Positions 1 through 9,725 of a DNA stretch of 64,000 nucleotides are shown here, one piece after another. The position numbers and the translations under genes were made by a program. This stretch comes from Pedobacter foliorum. Lineage in GTDB: Bacteria; Bacteroidota; Bacteroidia; Sphingobacteriales; Sphingobacteriaceae. The notes below the pieces were generated by a model. That model ran no database searches, was not told the origin of the DNA, and saw only the letters and a program-made list of their open reading frames with translations. Positions within the stretch are counted from its first letter, which is position 1; each line of letters begins with the position of its first letter. The stretch lies in the NCBI RefSeq assembly GCF_013266735.1, contig NZ_JABSNU010000011.1, positions 113,457 through 177,456 of the forward strand. Direction: 5' to 3'.

Positions 1-1
1 A

Positions 2-412
2 AGCGCATATGATAAAATAGTGAACACAGGGAATACTTCATCTGGTGGTGTATTCCAGACAGGTGACCGACCATATTTTGCAATTTGGGCTAGAGATTAC
101 TGGACCCCTGAAACACCTAATGCCAAATATCCAATGGCTTCTGATATGTTTGGCGATCAGAATGTTGGTGGTGGCCCTTCAACTTTTTGGATTCGAAATG
201 GGGCCTATATTCGTTTAAAGAACATTGATTTGGGGTATGAGTTGCCTGATAAATGGATTAAACACCTTGGTTTACAAAAAGTAAGGGTTTTTGCTAATGG
301 TACCAATCTATTTGTAATCTCTGGCTTTAAAGAACATGACCCTGAACAAGAACGTTTAGATTCTTACCCCTTAATGAAAACATATACTGCGGGTTTAAAT
401 GTTACATTTTAG
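2..412 (+). CDS. SusC-family TonB-dependent transporter, C-terminal fragment (5' end outside window)
   Basis: The frame is open from the first base of the window, so this is the end of a longer gene cut by the window edge and the GTG at 20 is not its start. The roughly 136 visible residues are the last barrel strands of a SusC-type outer-membrane glycan transporter. They include the SFWIRNGAY(I/L)RLKN(I/V) block and the closing strand that ends in an aromatic residue (VTF). The same blocks occur at the end of the SusC at 4327-7773, including DPEQ and SYPLMKTYTAGLN against SYPIMKTFTGGLN, so the two are close paralogues. A susD follows 12 bp downstream, the normal order for the pair. Confidence 0.93.
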   Translation, partial: SAYDKIVNTGNTSSGGVFQTGDRPYFAIWARDYWTPETPNAKYPMASDMFGDQNVGGGPSTFWIRNGAYIRLKNIDLGYELPDKWIKHLGLQKVRVFANGTNLFVISGFKEHDPEQERLDSYPLMKTYTAGLNVTF

Positions 413-424
413 TCTATAAAAATT

Positions 425-2179
425 ATGAAAAATTTAAAGTTTAGTTTATATATATTGCTATGTACATTTATTATAGCAATTGGTTTTAGTAGTTGTTCAA
501 AAGTTTTGGATAAAGCTGAAAACTTAAGCCAATACCCACCTGATGGTGTTTTTAACGATCTAGCCCAGTCCAATGCTTACTTGGCTAATTTATATGGTAG
601 TTCATTGCCTAATTCCTGGCCATTAAACGACGGTAATTCTGCAGATGAAAGCGGTGGTATTACAGGACCTGATGCTATTACAGTAAATAGTTCCAGGATT
701 TTTTGGCCATATGACGTCATTAGAAAGCTTAATATATTTATAAATACAATACCTACTGGGACATTAGCCGATGCAAATAAAAGTAATTTAGTTGCGCAAG
801 CCAAATTTTTGAGGGCATTTTTGTACTTTAAAACGTTAGTTTACTATGGTGGCGTACCGATTATTAAGGAAGCTCAAGGTATAAATGACGAATTAAAAGT
901 ACCTAGAAATTCAACGGCTGAATGTTTTACTTTTATCGAAGGTGACTTGAATGAGGCAGAAGCGGCCTTACCTCCAAAATATAGTGGGAATGATAGAGGA
1001 CGCATAGATCAAGCTACGGTTAAAGCATTTAGAGGCAGGGTTTTGTTGTATAAAGCATCTCCTCAATTTAATTCTGCTAACCCGTATGACAATCAGTACT
1101 GGGCTGCTGCATATCAGGCTAATAGTGACGCAAAAACCTTTTTGGATGCAAACGGTTATGGTTTGTTGGATAACTATAGTAATGTTTTTACTGTAAAAGG
1201 CAATCAAGAATGTATTATGTCCGTAATCGGCCTTAATCCAGGCAAAGTGAATTTGCGTGGAGACGATGCTGTTCGTCCACTTTCAGAATCGAAAAATGCT
1301 ACAGGAGGTGATCAACCAATTTGGGCCTTAGTACAAGCTTATCCAATGTTAGATGGGAAAAAAATAACCGATCCTACTTCTGCTTATACTTATAATGAGC
1401 AAAGCTTTTGGCTAAATAGGGATCCGCGTTTTGCCCAAACGATAGTTTATAATGGTGCTCCTTTCGCGCTTAGCGGTAAAGCTGGACGTCGTCAATATAC
1501 CATGAAGAATGTAGCATCTTCACTTGATGCCTTTGGTTTTGCAATTCAGGGAGAGAGTGCTTATCGTACCGGATTTTTTACAAGTAAAGGTCTAAATTTA
1601 GCTTTACCTGCGCCACCAACTACCAGTGATTATGATTGGAACGAAATTAGGTATGCGGAGGTTTTGTTTAACCTTGCTGAAAGCGCAAATGAGACCGGAC
1701 ACAGTAATGAATCGCAAGCTGTTTTAATAGCAATTAGAAAGCGGGCTGGTATTTTACCTGGATCAGATGGCCTTTATGGTTTAAAAGGAGGGATGAGTCG
1801 TGCGGAGATGCGTACCGCTATTTTAGATGAAAAGTATGTGGAGTTTGCTTTTGAAGGAAAACGTTATTGGGATTTGCGCCGCCACCGTCTATTTGCTACT
1901 AAATTAAATGGCATACATAAATATGGGATGATGGCAACTACAGTTAATGGCCGTACGGCAGATCAGGTAAATCCAACTGACATAAGTAATGCAGCTGCAT
2001 ATACATTGCTGCCGGAGAATTTTGGTTATACAGTTACAGAATTAATAACTTCAGGACCTACTACAATGGTGGTACCTGATACTTATTATTTCTTCCCAAT
2101 TCCTTTAGATTACATTAATCAAAATCCTAATCTAAAGCAGAACATTGCTTGGGGCGGTACATTTAATCCAGAATTATAA
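425..2179 (+). CDS. SusD/RagB-family nutrient-binding outer-membrane lipoprotein
   Basis: This is the surface lipoprotein lid that captures oligosaccharide and passes it to its SusC partner. The 584 residues begin with a lipoprotein signal ending in a lipobox whose acceptor cysteine is about residue 24 (FSSC). The body has family hallmarks: the AKFLRAFLYF helix, the RKRAGI block and FEGKRYWDLRR near residue 480, and the C-terminal YYFFPIP...NPNLKQN motif. It sits 12 bp after the truncated susC and is terminated by the hairpin at 2210-2240. It aligns along its length with the SusD at 7784-9499, for example in the PLSESKN(A/S)TGGDQPIW segment, so the susCD pair appears duplicated in tandem. The ligand cannot be read from the sequence. 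Confidence 0.95.
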   Translation: MKNLKFSLYILLCTFIIAIGFSSCSKVLDKAENLSQYPPDGVFNDLAQSNAYLANLYGSSLPNSWPLNDGNSADESGGITGPDAITVNSSRIFWPYDVIRKLNIFINTIPTGTLADANKSNLVAQAKFLRAFLYFKTLVYYGGVPIIKEAQGINDELKVPRNSTAECFTFIEGDLNEAEAALPPKYSGNDRGRIDQATVKAFRGRVLLYKASPQFNSANPYDNQYWAAAYQANSDAKTFLDANGYGLLDNYSNVFTVKGNQECIMSVIGLNPGKVNLRGDDAVRPLSESKNATGGDQPIWALVQAYPMLDGKKITDPTSAYTYNEQSFWLNRDPRFAQTIVYNGAPFALSGKAGRRQYTMKNVASSLDAFGFAIQGESAYRTGFFTSKGLNLALPAPPTTSDYDWNEIRYAEVLFNLAESANETGHSNESQAVLIAIRKRAGILPGSDGLYGLKGGMSRAEMRTAILDEKYVEFAFEGKRYWDLRRHRLFATKLNGIHKYGMMATTVNGRTADQVNPTDISNAAAYTLLPENFGYTVTELITSGPTTMVVPDTYYFFPIPLDYINQNPNLKQNIAWGGTFNPEL

Positions 2180-2209
2180 AAAGAACACATTTATTAATAT
2201 TTAGTTGCA

Positions 2210-2240
2210 AACGAGGTAATTCACATTACCTCGTTTTTTT
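2210..2240 (+). terminator. Rho-independent terminator after susD
   Basis: A perfect stem of at least 10 bp (2211-2220 pairing with 2225-2234) with a 4-nt loop is followed by six to seven T residues. It lies 30 bp after the susD stop and separates the first susCD pair from the sigma-factor unit. Confidence 0.9.
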
Positions 2241-2248
2241 GGTTTAAT

Positions 2249-2272
2249 AACCATTAGTTAATGGTTAACTAA
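2249..2272. promoter_or_regulatory. Two overlapping palindromes upstream of the sigma-factor gene
   Basis: Bases 2249-2266 form an inverted repeat with 8-bp arms around a 2-bp centre. Bases 2254-2272 form a second with 8-bp arms around 3 bp, sharing 13 bases with the first. There is no T-tract after them, so they read as a protein-binding site rather than a terminator. The rest of the 331-bp gap (2273-2510) is A+T-rich and I see no clear promoter or small gene in it. A regulatory role for the sigma factor at 2511 is inferred from position only. Confidence 0.4.
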
Positions 2273-2510
2273 AAGGCAACTTGAATGATTTTCGAATATT
2301 TGCCAAATTCGCTTAATGTTTTGATGAAAATTCTTAATAAGTATGTTCGGGTAATCTATAATTTCGTTTAATAGCTCTCCCATGTTTATGAAATTGCAAA
2401 GGTCAAATGATTATATTTATATATGGCATTTAACTATAAATTATTAATTTAATAAAAATCTTTTGGGACAAGTTTTTTACTAAGTAGTAGTCAGATCGAG
2501 GGTTAATTAT

Positions 2511-3080
2511 ATGAAAGCGTATCCTGATTTTACTGATTCTGAGTTGATCACATTGATTTGTGAGGGCAATGAGAATGCATTTACTGAAATTTATAACCGC
2601 TATTGGAAGCAGGTATTGTATTACGCTGTCCAAAAAACGGGTGATATGACAGCGGCAGAAGATATTGTTCAGGATGTATTTGTATCCTTATGGAAAAGAA
2701 GAGAACAGTTAGAGATCAAGTCGGAGTTTAAGAATTACTTAATCGTCTCTATAAAATATAGAGTATTGAAGTTTTTAAACAGAGAAAGAATTAAAAGATT
2801 AGCGGAAGAGAGTAATGGTTTGACGTATGATTTGCTTGATGATTCCACTCAGCAATATCTTGATTTTGATGAGCTTCGTTCTGCTCTGGAGGACATGATT
2901 TGCAAGCTTCCGGAAAAGAGTGCTTTGATCTATCGTATGAATAAGGACGAAGGACGAAGCCATAGGGAAATCGCTTATGAGATGGGGATGTCTGAAAAGG
3001 CAGTTAATTCTAATCTGGTCAGAACAAAAAAAATACTTCGTGCAGGACTGCACACCTTCCTATTTGGTTTCCTACTCTAA
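2511..3080 (+). CDS. ECF RNA polymerase sigma factor, FecI-like
   Basis: This 189-residue protein has the two ECF sigma domains. Region 2 spans roughly residues 20-90 (the FTEIYNRYW start, AAEDIVQDVFVSLW and a KRREQLE segment). A region 4 helix-turn-helix near the C-terminus contains HREIAYEMGMSEKAVNS. It should direct RNA polymerase to the linked susCD genes once released by its anti-sigma factor, which is encoded 65 bp downstream. The ATG at 2511 places region 2 at the usual distance from the N-terminus. The sigma/FecR/STN-SusC order matches trans-envelope signalling systems that sense substrate through the receptor. Confidence 0.94.
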   Translation: MKAYPDFTDSELITLICEGNENAFTEIYNRYWKQVLYYAVQKTGDMTAAEDIVQDVFVSLWKRREQLEIKSEFKNYLIVSIKYRVLKFLNRERIKRLAEESNGLTYDLLDDSTQQYLDFDELRSALEDMICKLPEKSALIYRMNKDEGRSHREIAYEMGMSEKAVNSNLVRTKKILRAGLHTFLFGFLL

Positions 3081-3145
3081 AATGCATATTTTTTGTATCA
3101 TTTGGTTGAGTTGGGGTACTTATTAATATATATCTACGTAGAAAG

Positions 3146-4291
3146 ATGACAAAGACAAAGGATAAGATCAGGCTTCAAGAGCTTGCCCATAAGTATCTTC
3201 AGGGTAATCTTACCAAAAAAGAAAAGAATGAGGTTGACAAATGGTTTAGCCAAACTAACGAGGAACCTTTAGAAGTCTCTGATTTGTATGCAAGAGATGA
3301 AGAAGAACACAAACAGATTATTTTTAATAGGATAAAGGAAGAAATAGGTACTAAACGCTCGCGGGTATTTGCTTTATGGAAAGGTATTGCTGCTGCGGTC
3401 TTTGTTATTTTTGCTATTGGTCTGGGGATGTGGTATTTCAAAGGAAATAACGAGCCTGTTATACAGATGGCTAAGGTTAGTGGAAATGATATTGCTCCAG
3501 GCAACAATCAGGCTACATTAACACTTGCTAATGGAAAAACAATTCTTCTCTCTTCAGTTGTTAATGAAAAGTTATTGAAAGAAGCGGGGGCTGAGGTACA
3601 GAAAAATTCAAAAGGCGAACTGGTCTATAAGCAACTAGTTCCTGCTGAATCCTCAGAGTTGGAATACCATACGCTAACTACTTCTAGAGGGGAACAATAT
3701 CAGGTGATTTTACCTGACGACTCCCATGTGTGGCTAAATTCGGCTTCTTCTATTAAATTCCCCGTTAATTTTGCTTCATCAAAAGAGCGTAGAGTATTCA
3801 TTACCGGAGAAGCTTATTTTGAAGTTGCAAAAGATAAAATAAAACCTTTCAGAGTAGTGTCAGATAGTCAATTGGTCACTGTATATGGAACTCATTTTAA
3901 CATTAACAGCTATAAAGATGAAGCTGGCACAAGAACTACTCTTCTTGAAGGAAGTGTGGATGTGAATGGTACTCTTTTAAAGCCAAAACAACAAGCAATA
4001 AATGAAGATGGGGGTATAAAAGTTATACCAGTTAATGTAGAAGATGTTGTAGCTTGGAAGAACGGTTATTTTAGATTTAAGGCCGAAACACTTGAAAGCA
4101 TTATGCGCAAGGTTTCTAGGTGGTATAATGTAGATGTGGAATTTCAGTCTGAATCACTTAAAAGTATTGAGTTTGGAGGAATCATGACAAAGTATATGAA
4201 TGTCTCTATGGTATTGAAAAAGCTAGAACTCACGGGCGAGGCATCATTTGAACTTAAGGGGAAAACTATAATTGTTAAGAATAGAAAATAA
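3146..4291 (+). CDS. FecR-family anti-sigma factor with DUF4974 tail
   Basis: This is an inner-membrane anti-sigma factor for the sigma factor encoded just upstream. The 381 residues comprise a cytosolic segment of about 70 residues, a single membrane helix near residues 75-95 (GIAAAVFVIFAIGLGMWYF), a periplasmic FecR domain with the LPDDSHVWLNSASS block, and a C-terminal DUF4974 segment (FRFKAETLESIMRKVSRWYNV) typical of Bacteroidota FecR proteins. The periplasmic part is expected to contact the STN domain of the SusC encoded 35 bp downstream. The sigma, FecR, SusC order with short gaps suggests one transcription unit. Confidence 0.94.
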   Translation: MTKTKDKIRLQELAHKYLQGNLTKKEKNEVDKWFSQTNEEPLEVSDLYARDEEEHKQIIFNRIKEEIGTKRSRVFALWKGIAAAVFVIFAIGLGMWYFKGNNEPVIQMAKVSGNDIAPGNNQATLTLANGKTILLSSVVNEKLLKEAGAEVQKNSKGELVYKQLVPAESSELEYHTLTTSRGEQYQVILPDDSHVWLNSASSIKFPVNFASSKERRVFITGEAYFEVAKDKIKPFRVVSDSQLVTVYGTHFNINSYKDEAGTRTTLLEGSVDVNGTLLKPKQQAINEDGGIKVIPVNVEDVVAWKNGYFRFKAETLESIMRKVSRWYNVDVEFQSESLKSIEFGGIMTKYMNVSMVLKKLELTGEASFELKGKTIIVKNRK

Positions 4292-4326
4292 AAATATCTT
4301 GGCTATATGCTTAAATTCCGTTGACG

Positions 4327-7300
4327 ATGAAATTAACCGTTGTTCTTTTGGTTGCTGGTATGTTGCTGGTTTCTGCAGCGGGATTTGCACAACGTGTTAC
4401 TTATGTAAAGAAAAATGTCTCATTGTCCGAGCTCTTCGACGAAATTAATAAACAAACAGGATATGGCATTATCTGGTCAGAGAAAAAGATAAAGAATAAG
4501 ACCACTTTTGACGCAGATTTTCAAGATACTCCTCTTGAAACGGTGCTTAAAATCAGTTTAAAAAATCAACCGTTAACATATACGATTCAAGATAAGACGA
4601 TTGTTATCCGGGAACCAGATCCATTATCAATTAGTCCTGTTATTTTGGCTAGGACTATAGATGTTACAGGAAGGGTTCTCGATGAGAAAGGGAAGCCCTT
4701 AGCCGGAGCAACGATTAAGGTAAAAGGCACCTCAAATGAAATCATTACTGATACAATTGGCAGTTTTTTTTTAAAGGGGATTAACGAGCATGCAGAACTT
4801 ATTGTCTCATTTTTGGGCTATAATGTGAAGCAAGTCACAGCAGTTTCTGAAAATATGGTTATTAGTATGTCCCTTAGGTTAATTGATCTTGAGGCTGTGG
4901 TGATCTCCGTTGGCTATGGAAGTTTGAAAAAGACTAGTGTTACTGGTGCCGTGTCAACAGTAAATGCAAAAGATATTCAATCAACTCCAACTTCCAATCT
5001 ATCCAACTTGCTGGCAGGTCGTTTAGCAGGAGCACAAATTGTAAATAATTCAGGATTTGTAGGGGCAAACTCGAACATATTGGTCCGTGGAGTTGGTTCA
5101 GGTACTGGGGGAACATATCCTTTGGTAGTGATTGATAATGTAGTCGCTTCCAGAACCGATTTTGATGTGTTAGATCCAAATGAGGTAGAATCAATTACTT
5201 TATTGAAAGATGCGGGAACAGCCGCAATCTATGGTTCAAGAGCCGCAAATGGTGTATTGTTAGTCAAAACAAGATCTGGAGAAACTAACCAAAAGGCTGA
5301 ATTTGCATTTAAAGCTTATTTATCTACAGATCGTACAACTCAACCTATTCCATCATATACGGCAACAGATGAATTGATATATAAAAATAATCAGTACAAG
5401 CATAAGCAAGAAATAGCGGGACAACCAATTGGTACGTTGCCTTATGGACAAGCAGCTTTTGACTATTACAAAGACAGATCGTACGAATTGATGGATTATA
5501 TATGGCAGAATCCAATCGCTCACCAATATAGTTTAACCGTTTCTGGGGGAAGTAAAGATGTCAAGTATTTTATGCTTGCAGGTTTTAACAAAGCAAATGG
5601 TTCCTTTAAAAATACCGATTATAATAGATATAATTTTAGAAGTAAAGTAGAAACAAACATTTCTAAGAATTTAAAAATAGGATTGAATCTGAGCGGTTAC
5701 AAACGTGCCCTTGATCGCTTTTATTGGCCTTATGATTCTGAAGAAAGTCAAACCGTTCAAGATTTTTATAGAACCACTTTCAATTGGTCGAGACTTTTTC
5801 CATTTTATACTAAGCTAGACGGGACCCCCACTGATAGATTGGATTCGGAAGGATTCCCCGCAATCGGGAGCGGTGGTTGGAATCCAGTAGAAACTATCTA
5901 TAATACCGGCTATCGCAAAATAGTTTACAATACGCTGAATGGCATTTTAAATGTTGATCTAAAAATTCCGTTTATTGAGGGTTTAAGTACAAGTGTTATG
6001 GCTAATTATAGTATTAACACTAAAAATAGTAAGTCTTTTATCAAATTTAATACTTCATATCCTATTAAATTTAAAAGCGATGGGGTAAGTACCAGGGGTT
6101 ATTTGCCTATAGGTCTAGATCTTGCCAATCCCAATATTCATAATTTGAGTCAGGATTTAGAAAAAATTAGCGAAGATGTAAATTTTGTAAATTCATATCA
6201 ATTAAACTGGTTTTTGAATTACAATAGATCCTTCGGAGAGAATGATATCTCGGCTAATTTGATATACGAGCAAAGCGAGGGTAATTCAAAAGTATTAACT
6301 GGTTCAGCGGGGAGGCTCTTGTCAAGTAGTATAGATCAGATATTTAACACTTCGCAGGATGCTTCTGATAGGTATTTTAGTGGCAGTGAAGGCGCTAATG
6401 CAAGGCTGGGGTGGATTGGAAGAATACATTATGAATATGATTCAAGGTATATTGCCGAATTTTCTTTTAGAGAAGATGGATCTTACATATTTGAGCCTGG
6501 TAATCGTTTCGGTTTTTTTCCATCAGCATCAGCAGCATGGCGCATCTCAAAAGAAAAGTTCTTTAACATAGATTTTATTAATGAACTAAAATTAAGGGGG
6601 TCTTACGGTACAACAGGTAATGACGGTACTACCGATGGTAGCATTCCTGCTTATCAATGGCAAAATAATTACGATCCAGCGGGTTCATATATGTTTGGAG
6701 ACAATTACCAACTTGGGATAACTCCCGGAACATTTCCTAACCCAGACATTACCTGGGAAAAAGCAAGTTCTTATGATTTAGGACTTGACTTTGGTTTGTT
6801 TAATGGGAAGTTAAATGGTGAATTTGATTATTTTAAACGTAGAATATCAGATATTTTTCAAAAAAAAACACAAACATTACCAGGTACTTTTGGCGCTATT
6901 TTACCACAAGTCAACTATGCTAAAAAAGATGTGAGCGGTTTAGAATTCAGTTTGCAATATCACAATAAGGTTGGAGAGATCTCTTATTCAATGGGTGCAA
7001 ACATAGGTTATGCTAAGGATAAATGGGTGACTTTTGATGAGCCTGCGGGTATAAAGGGAACATGGCGAAGCTGGATTGGACAGCCAACTAATAGAGTGAA
7101 AGGTTATATTTCTGAAGGAATTATTAGAGATCAAAATGTTGTTGATGAACTTAAAGCCAGAGGTTTTAAACAATTTGGCAGAGACCCTATGATTGGTGCA
7201 TTGTTATTTAAAGACATCCGCGGGGCGAATTATGTTGAAGGACCTGATGGTAAAATTGATGTGAACGATGAAGCCTATCTCTCAACTAATCAAATCCCCC

Positions 7301-7773
7301 GTATCAATTATGGAATAAATTTATCGGTTGACTGGAAAGCAATTAAAGTTGATATCCTATTGCAGGGTGTGAGCACTTATGATAAAATAGTTTCTACTTT
7401 AAATACTGTTGAAGGCGGAGTATTTCAGTTTGATAGGCCATATTTTGGTCTCTGGGTAGATGCTTGGTCAACAGAAAACCCAAATGGTAAATACCCTAAA
7501 ATTGTTGATTGGGGATATGAAGAATTAGGTTATGCTCCTTCATCTTTTTGGATTAGAAATGGTGCTTATCTGAGGTTGAAAAATGTTAATATTTCTTACG
7601 GTCTTCCTGAAAAATGGATCAACAAAATTGGAATTAAGCAGGCCCAAGTATTTTTTACAGGAACGAACCTACTTACATTAAGTGCCTTTAAAGAATATGA
7701 TCCGGAGCAATTGGCCCTTGACTCATATCCAATTATGAAAACATTTACAGGAGGATTAAATATTGTCTTTTAA
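4327..7773 (+). CDS. SusC/RagA-family TonB-dependent transporter with STN signalling domain
   Basis: This outer-membrane active transporter should import glycan fragments and signal through FecR. An in-frame TTG at 4321 lies just upstream, but the ATG at 4327 opens a clean signal peptide ending AGFAQ, so I take that start (1148 residues). Domains in order: STN at about residues 25-95 (LSELFDEINKQTGYGI), a CarboxypepD_reg-like beta-sandwich at about 112-190 (VTGRVLDEKGKPLAGA), a TonB-linked VGYGSLKK segment, a plug with LLAGRLAGA and the IYGSRAANGV(L)L block, then a 22-strand-type barrel ending in VF. The susD follows after 10 bp. The barrel end matches the truncated susC at the window's left edge, which indicates tandem duplication. 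Confidence 0.95.
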   Translation: MKLTVVLLVAGMLLVSAAGFAQRVTYVKKNVSLSELFDEINKQTGYGIIWSEKKIKNKTTFDADFQDTPLETVLKISLKNQPLTYTIQDKTIVIREPDPLSISPVILARTIDVTGRVLDEKGKPLAGATIKVKGTSNEIITDTIGSFFLKGINEHAELIVSFLGYNVKQVTAVSENMVISMSLRLIDLEAVVISVGYGSLKKTSVTGAVSTVNAKDIQSTPTSNLSNLLAGRLAGAQIVNNSGFVGANSNILVRGVGSGTGGTYPLVVIDNVVASRTDFDVLDPNEVESITLLKDAGTAAIYGSRAANGVLLVKTRSGETNQKAEFAFKAYLSTDRTTQPIPSYTATDELIYKNNQYKHKQEIAGQPIGTLPYGQAAFDYYKDRSYELMDYIWQNPIAHQYSLTVSGGSKDVKYFMLAGFNKANGSFKNTDYNRYNFRSKVETNISKNLKIGLNLSGYKRALDRFYWPYDSEESQTVQDFYRTTFNWSRLFPFYTKLDGTPTDRLDSEGFPAIGSGGWNPVETIYNTGYRKIVYNTLNGILNVDLKIPFIEGLSTSVMANYSINTKNSKSFIKFNTSYPIKFKSDGVSTRGYLPIGLDLANPNIHNLSQDLEKISEDVNFVNSYQLNWFLNYNRSFGENDISANLIYEQSEGNSKVLTGSAGRLLSSSIDQIFNTSQDASDRYFSGSEGANARLGWIGRIHYEYDSRYIAEFSFREDGSYIFEPGNRFGFFPSASAAWRISKEKFFNIDFINELKLRGSYGTTGNDGTTDGSIPAYQWQNNYDPAGSYMFGDNYQLGITPGTFPNPDITWEKASSYDLGLDFGLFNGKLNGEFDYFKRRISDIFQKKTQTLPGTFGAILPQVNYAKKDVSGLEFSLQYHNKVGEISYSMGANIGYAKDKWVTFDEPAGIKGTWRSWIGQPTNRVKGYISEGIIRDQNVVDELKARGFKQFGRDPMIGALLFKDIRGANYVEGPDGKIDVNDEAYLSTNQIPRINYGINLSVDWKAIKVDILLQGVSTYDKIVSTLNTVEGGVFQFDRPYFGLWVDAWSTENPNGKYPKIVDWGYEELGYAPSSFWIRNGAYLRLKNVNISYGLPEKWINKIGIKQAQVFFTGTNLLTLSAFKEYDPEQLALDSYPIMKTFTGGLNIVF

Positions 7774-7783
7774 TACACTGAGC

Positions 7784-9499
7784 ATGAAAAAAATAAGCTA
7801 TAAAGGGTGTTTTCTAATTTTTCTAATATCCTTGTTGGGATGTAAGAGAATTCTTGATATAGAAAATGTTTCAGCGTTTGATCCAAAAAAAGTATGGAAT
7901 GATCCACAATTGGCACAGGCCTATTTAACAAATGTATATATCAAAGTATTTGTTGGATGGCCAGTTAACAATGGTAGCAATGCTGATGAATTATTTGGTA
8001 ATCTTGGCGTTGATGCTGTGACTACGAATAGTGATTTATTTAAAATCTGGCCCTATGTAACAATAAGGAATGTAAATATTTTGCTGAGTGAAATAGATAA
8101 GGGGGGCTTAACAGCCCCCGTCAAGGATCCTATTAAAGGCCAAGCGTACTTTATGAGAGCATTTTTGTACTTTAATACAATTATTTATCATGGTGGGGTG
8201 CCAATTATAGATAAGCCACAGGAGATAAATGATGATCTTATGGTTAAAAGAAATTCAACCAAAGAGTGTTTTGATTTTATAGAATCAGATCTTCAAAAAG
8301 CTGCAGCATTGTTGCCTGATAAATATACTGGAAGTAATAGAGGCAAAATAGATAAAGCTACTGTAATGGCTTACTTAGGTAGGGTTTTACTTTATAAGGC
8401 AAGTCCGCAGTTCCATCCGGCTAACCCATATGGCAATACAGATTGGGCAAAAGCCTATGAGGCAAATAAACAGGCAAAGGATCAGTTAGCAGCCCTAGGG
8501 TATGACTTAAATCCAGATTATGCAGGGATTTGGAGTAAAAATAACAAAGGAAATAAGGAAGCTATCTTCAGTGTAATATATAAAAAGCCCAATAAAACTA
8601 ACGGAAGGCAAGAAGATAATTGTAGGCCATTAAGTGAATCTAAAAATTCGACAGGTGGAGATCAGCCGATATGGGAAATGATTGAAGCATATCCAATGAA
8701 GGATGGCTTTCCGCCTGGATTTTCCCCAACTTATACTTACAATTTGCAAACTTATTGGGAAAATCGTGATCCAAGATTTTATGCTTCTGTTGTATACAAT
8801 GGGGCTACATATGAATTAAGTGGTAAGGCTGGCCGCAAACAATACACCGCTGCGGGTATCGCTCATCAGGATGATATATTTGGCCCCGGACAAAATTACC
8901 CAAGGACTGGGTTTTATCCTCTAAAAGGAATGGATCCAACTTTATCACAAACTGAGGTAACCAATAATGAAACAGATTGGATAGAACTTCGCTATGCAGA
9001 GGTTTTATTAAATTTTGCAGAAGCAGCAAATGAAACAGGAAACACTAATGAAGCATTAGATGTATTGGTTCGTATTCGTAAACGGGCGGGTATTGATTCT
9101 GGAGTTGATAACCGTTATGGCCTAGGAGCTAGCTTAAGTAGAGATGATATGAGAAAGGCAATATACAGAGAGCGTAGAATTGAATTTATTTTTGAGGGTA
9201 AGCGCTTTAATGATTTGCGGAGGACAAGAAGCTTAAACGAAATAAATGGAATGAGTAAGAATGGTTTACTAGCAACCTTGAAAGAAGGCAAAAACCCAAC
9301 TGATGGTGGGGTGTATCTGCTTAAACCAGAAGATTTTACTTACAAAGTGTTGCCTCTTTTGGGTAATGGTACCAATATAATGTCAACCCCAAATACCTAT
9401 TATTTCTTTCCAATTGATAAAGGTGAGATTGATAAGAACCCCAATCTGCTTCAGAATATCGGCTGGGATGGTGGAACTTTCAATCCAACATTAGAATAA
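7784..9499 (+). CDS. SusD/RagB-family nutrient-binding lipoprotein
   Basis: This is the partner lid of the SusC encoded 10 bp upstream. The longest frame opens at a TTG (7763) inside the end of susC, but the ATG at 7784 starts directly at the lipoprotein signal, with lipobox LLGC and acceptor Cys at about residue 20, so 7784 is preferred (571 residues). Family blocks are present: an AYFMRAFLYFN helix, RIRKRAGI, FEGKRFNDLRR and YYFFPID...NPNLLQN. Its internal segments match the first SusD (425-2179) closely enough to mark a recent paralogue. It ends the sigma/FecR/susCD transcription unit or continues towards the glycosidase genes across the hairpin at 9677. Confidence 0.95.
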   Translation: MKKISYKGCFLIFLISLLGCKRILDIENVSAFDPKKVWNDPQLAQAYLTNVYIKVFVGWPVNNGSNADELFGNLGVDAVTTNSDLFKIWPYVTIRNVNILLSEIDKGGLTAPVKDPIKGQAYFMRAFLYFNTIIYHGGVPIIDKPQEINDDLMVKRNSTKECFDFIESDLQKAAALLPDKYTGSNRGKIDKATVMAYLGRVLLYKASPQFHPANPYGNTDWAKAYEANKQAKDQLAALGYDLNPDYAGIWSKNNKGNKEAIFSVIYKKPNKTNGRQEDNCRPLSESKNSTGGDQPIWEMIEAYPMKDGFPPGFSPTYTYNLQTYWENRDPRFYASVVYNGATYELSGKAGRKQYTAAGIAHQDDIFGPGQNYPRTGFYPLKGMDPTLSQTEVTNNETDWIELRYAEVLLNFAEAANETGNTNEALDVLVRIRKRAGIDSGVDNRYGLGASLSRDDMRKAIYRERRIEFIFEGKRFNDLRRTRSLNEINGMSKNGLLATLKEGKNPTDGGVYLLKPEDFTYKVLPLLGNGTNIMSTPNTYYFFPIDKGEIDKNPNLLQNIGWDGGTFNPTLE

Positions 9500-9676
9500 T
9501 CGCTAGTCAAGGATCAAACTTTTATTTAAAGTAAATATCTCTCTATCAGAGCTTAGAAGATAGATGGTCTTGGTGTTGATATAAATTATCAAATTTTTTG
9601 AGTCATTGTTATAGGATAGGGTACTTGTTAACAGAGCGCATCATTTAGGTTGTGATAATAAGCGCATTGGTTAGTT

Positions 9677-9706
9677 GCGGGCGCACGGTATAGTGCGCCT
9701 GTTTTT
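9677..9706 (+). terminator. Probable Rho-independent terminator between susD and the glycosidase genes
   Basis: Arms 9677-9686 and 9693-9702 form a G+C-rich 10-bp stem containing two G-T pairs, with a 6-nt loop and a run of five T residues. It lies 20 bp before the glycosidase start, so it may attenuate read-through and set enzyme expression below susCD. The rest of the 226-bp gap (9500-9676) shows no gene or clear promoter. Confidence 0.7.
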
Positions 9707-9725
9707 AAAAATTATTTAAGAATAG

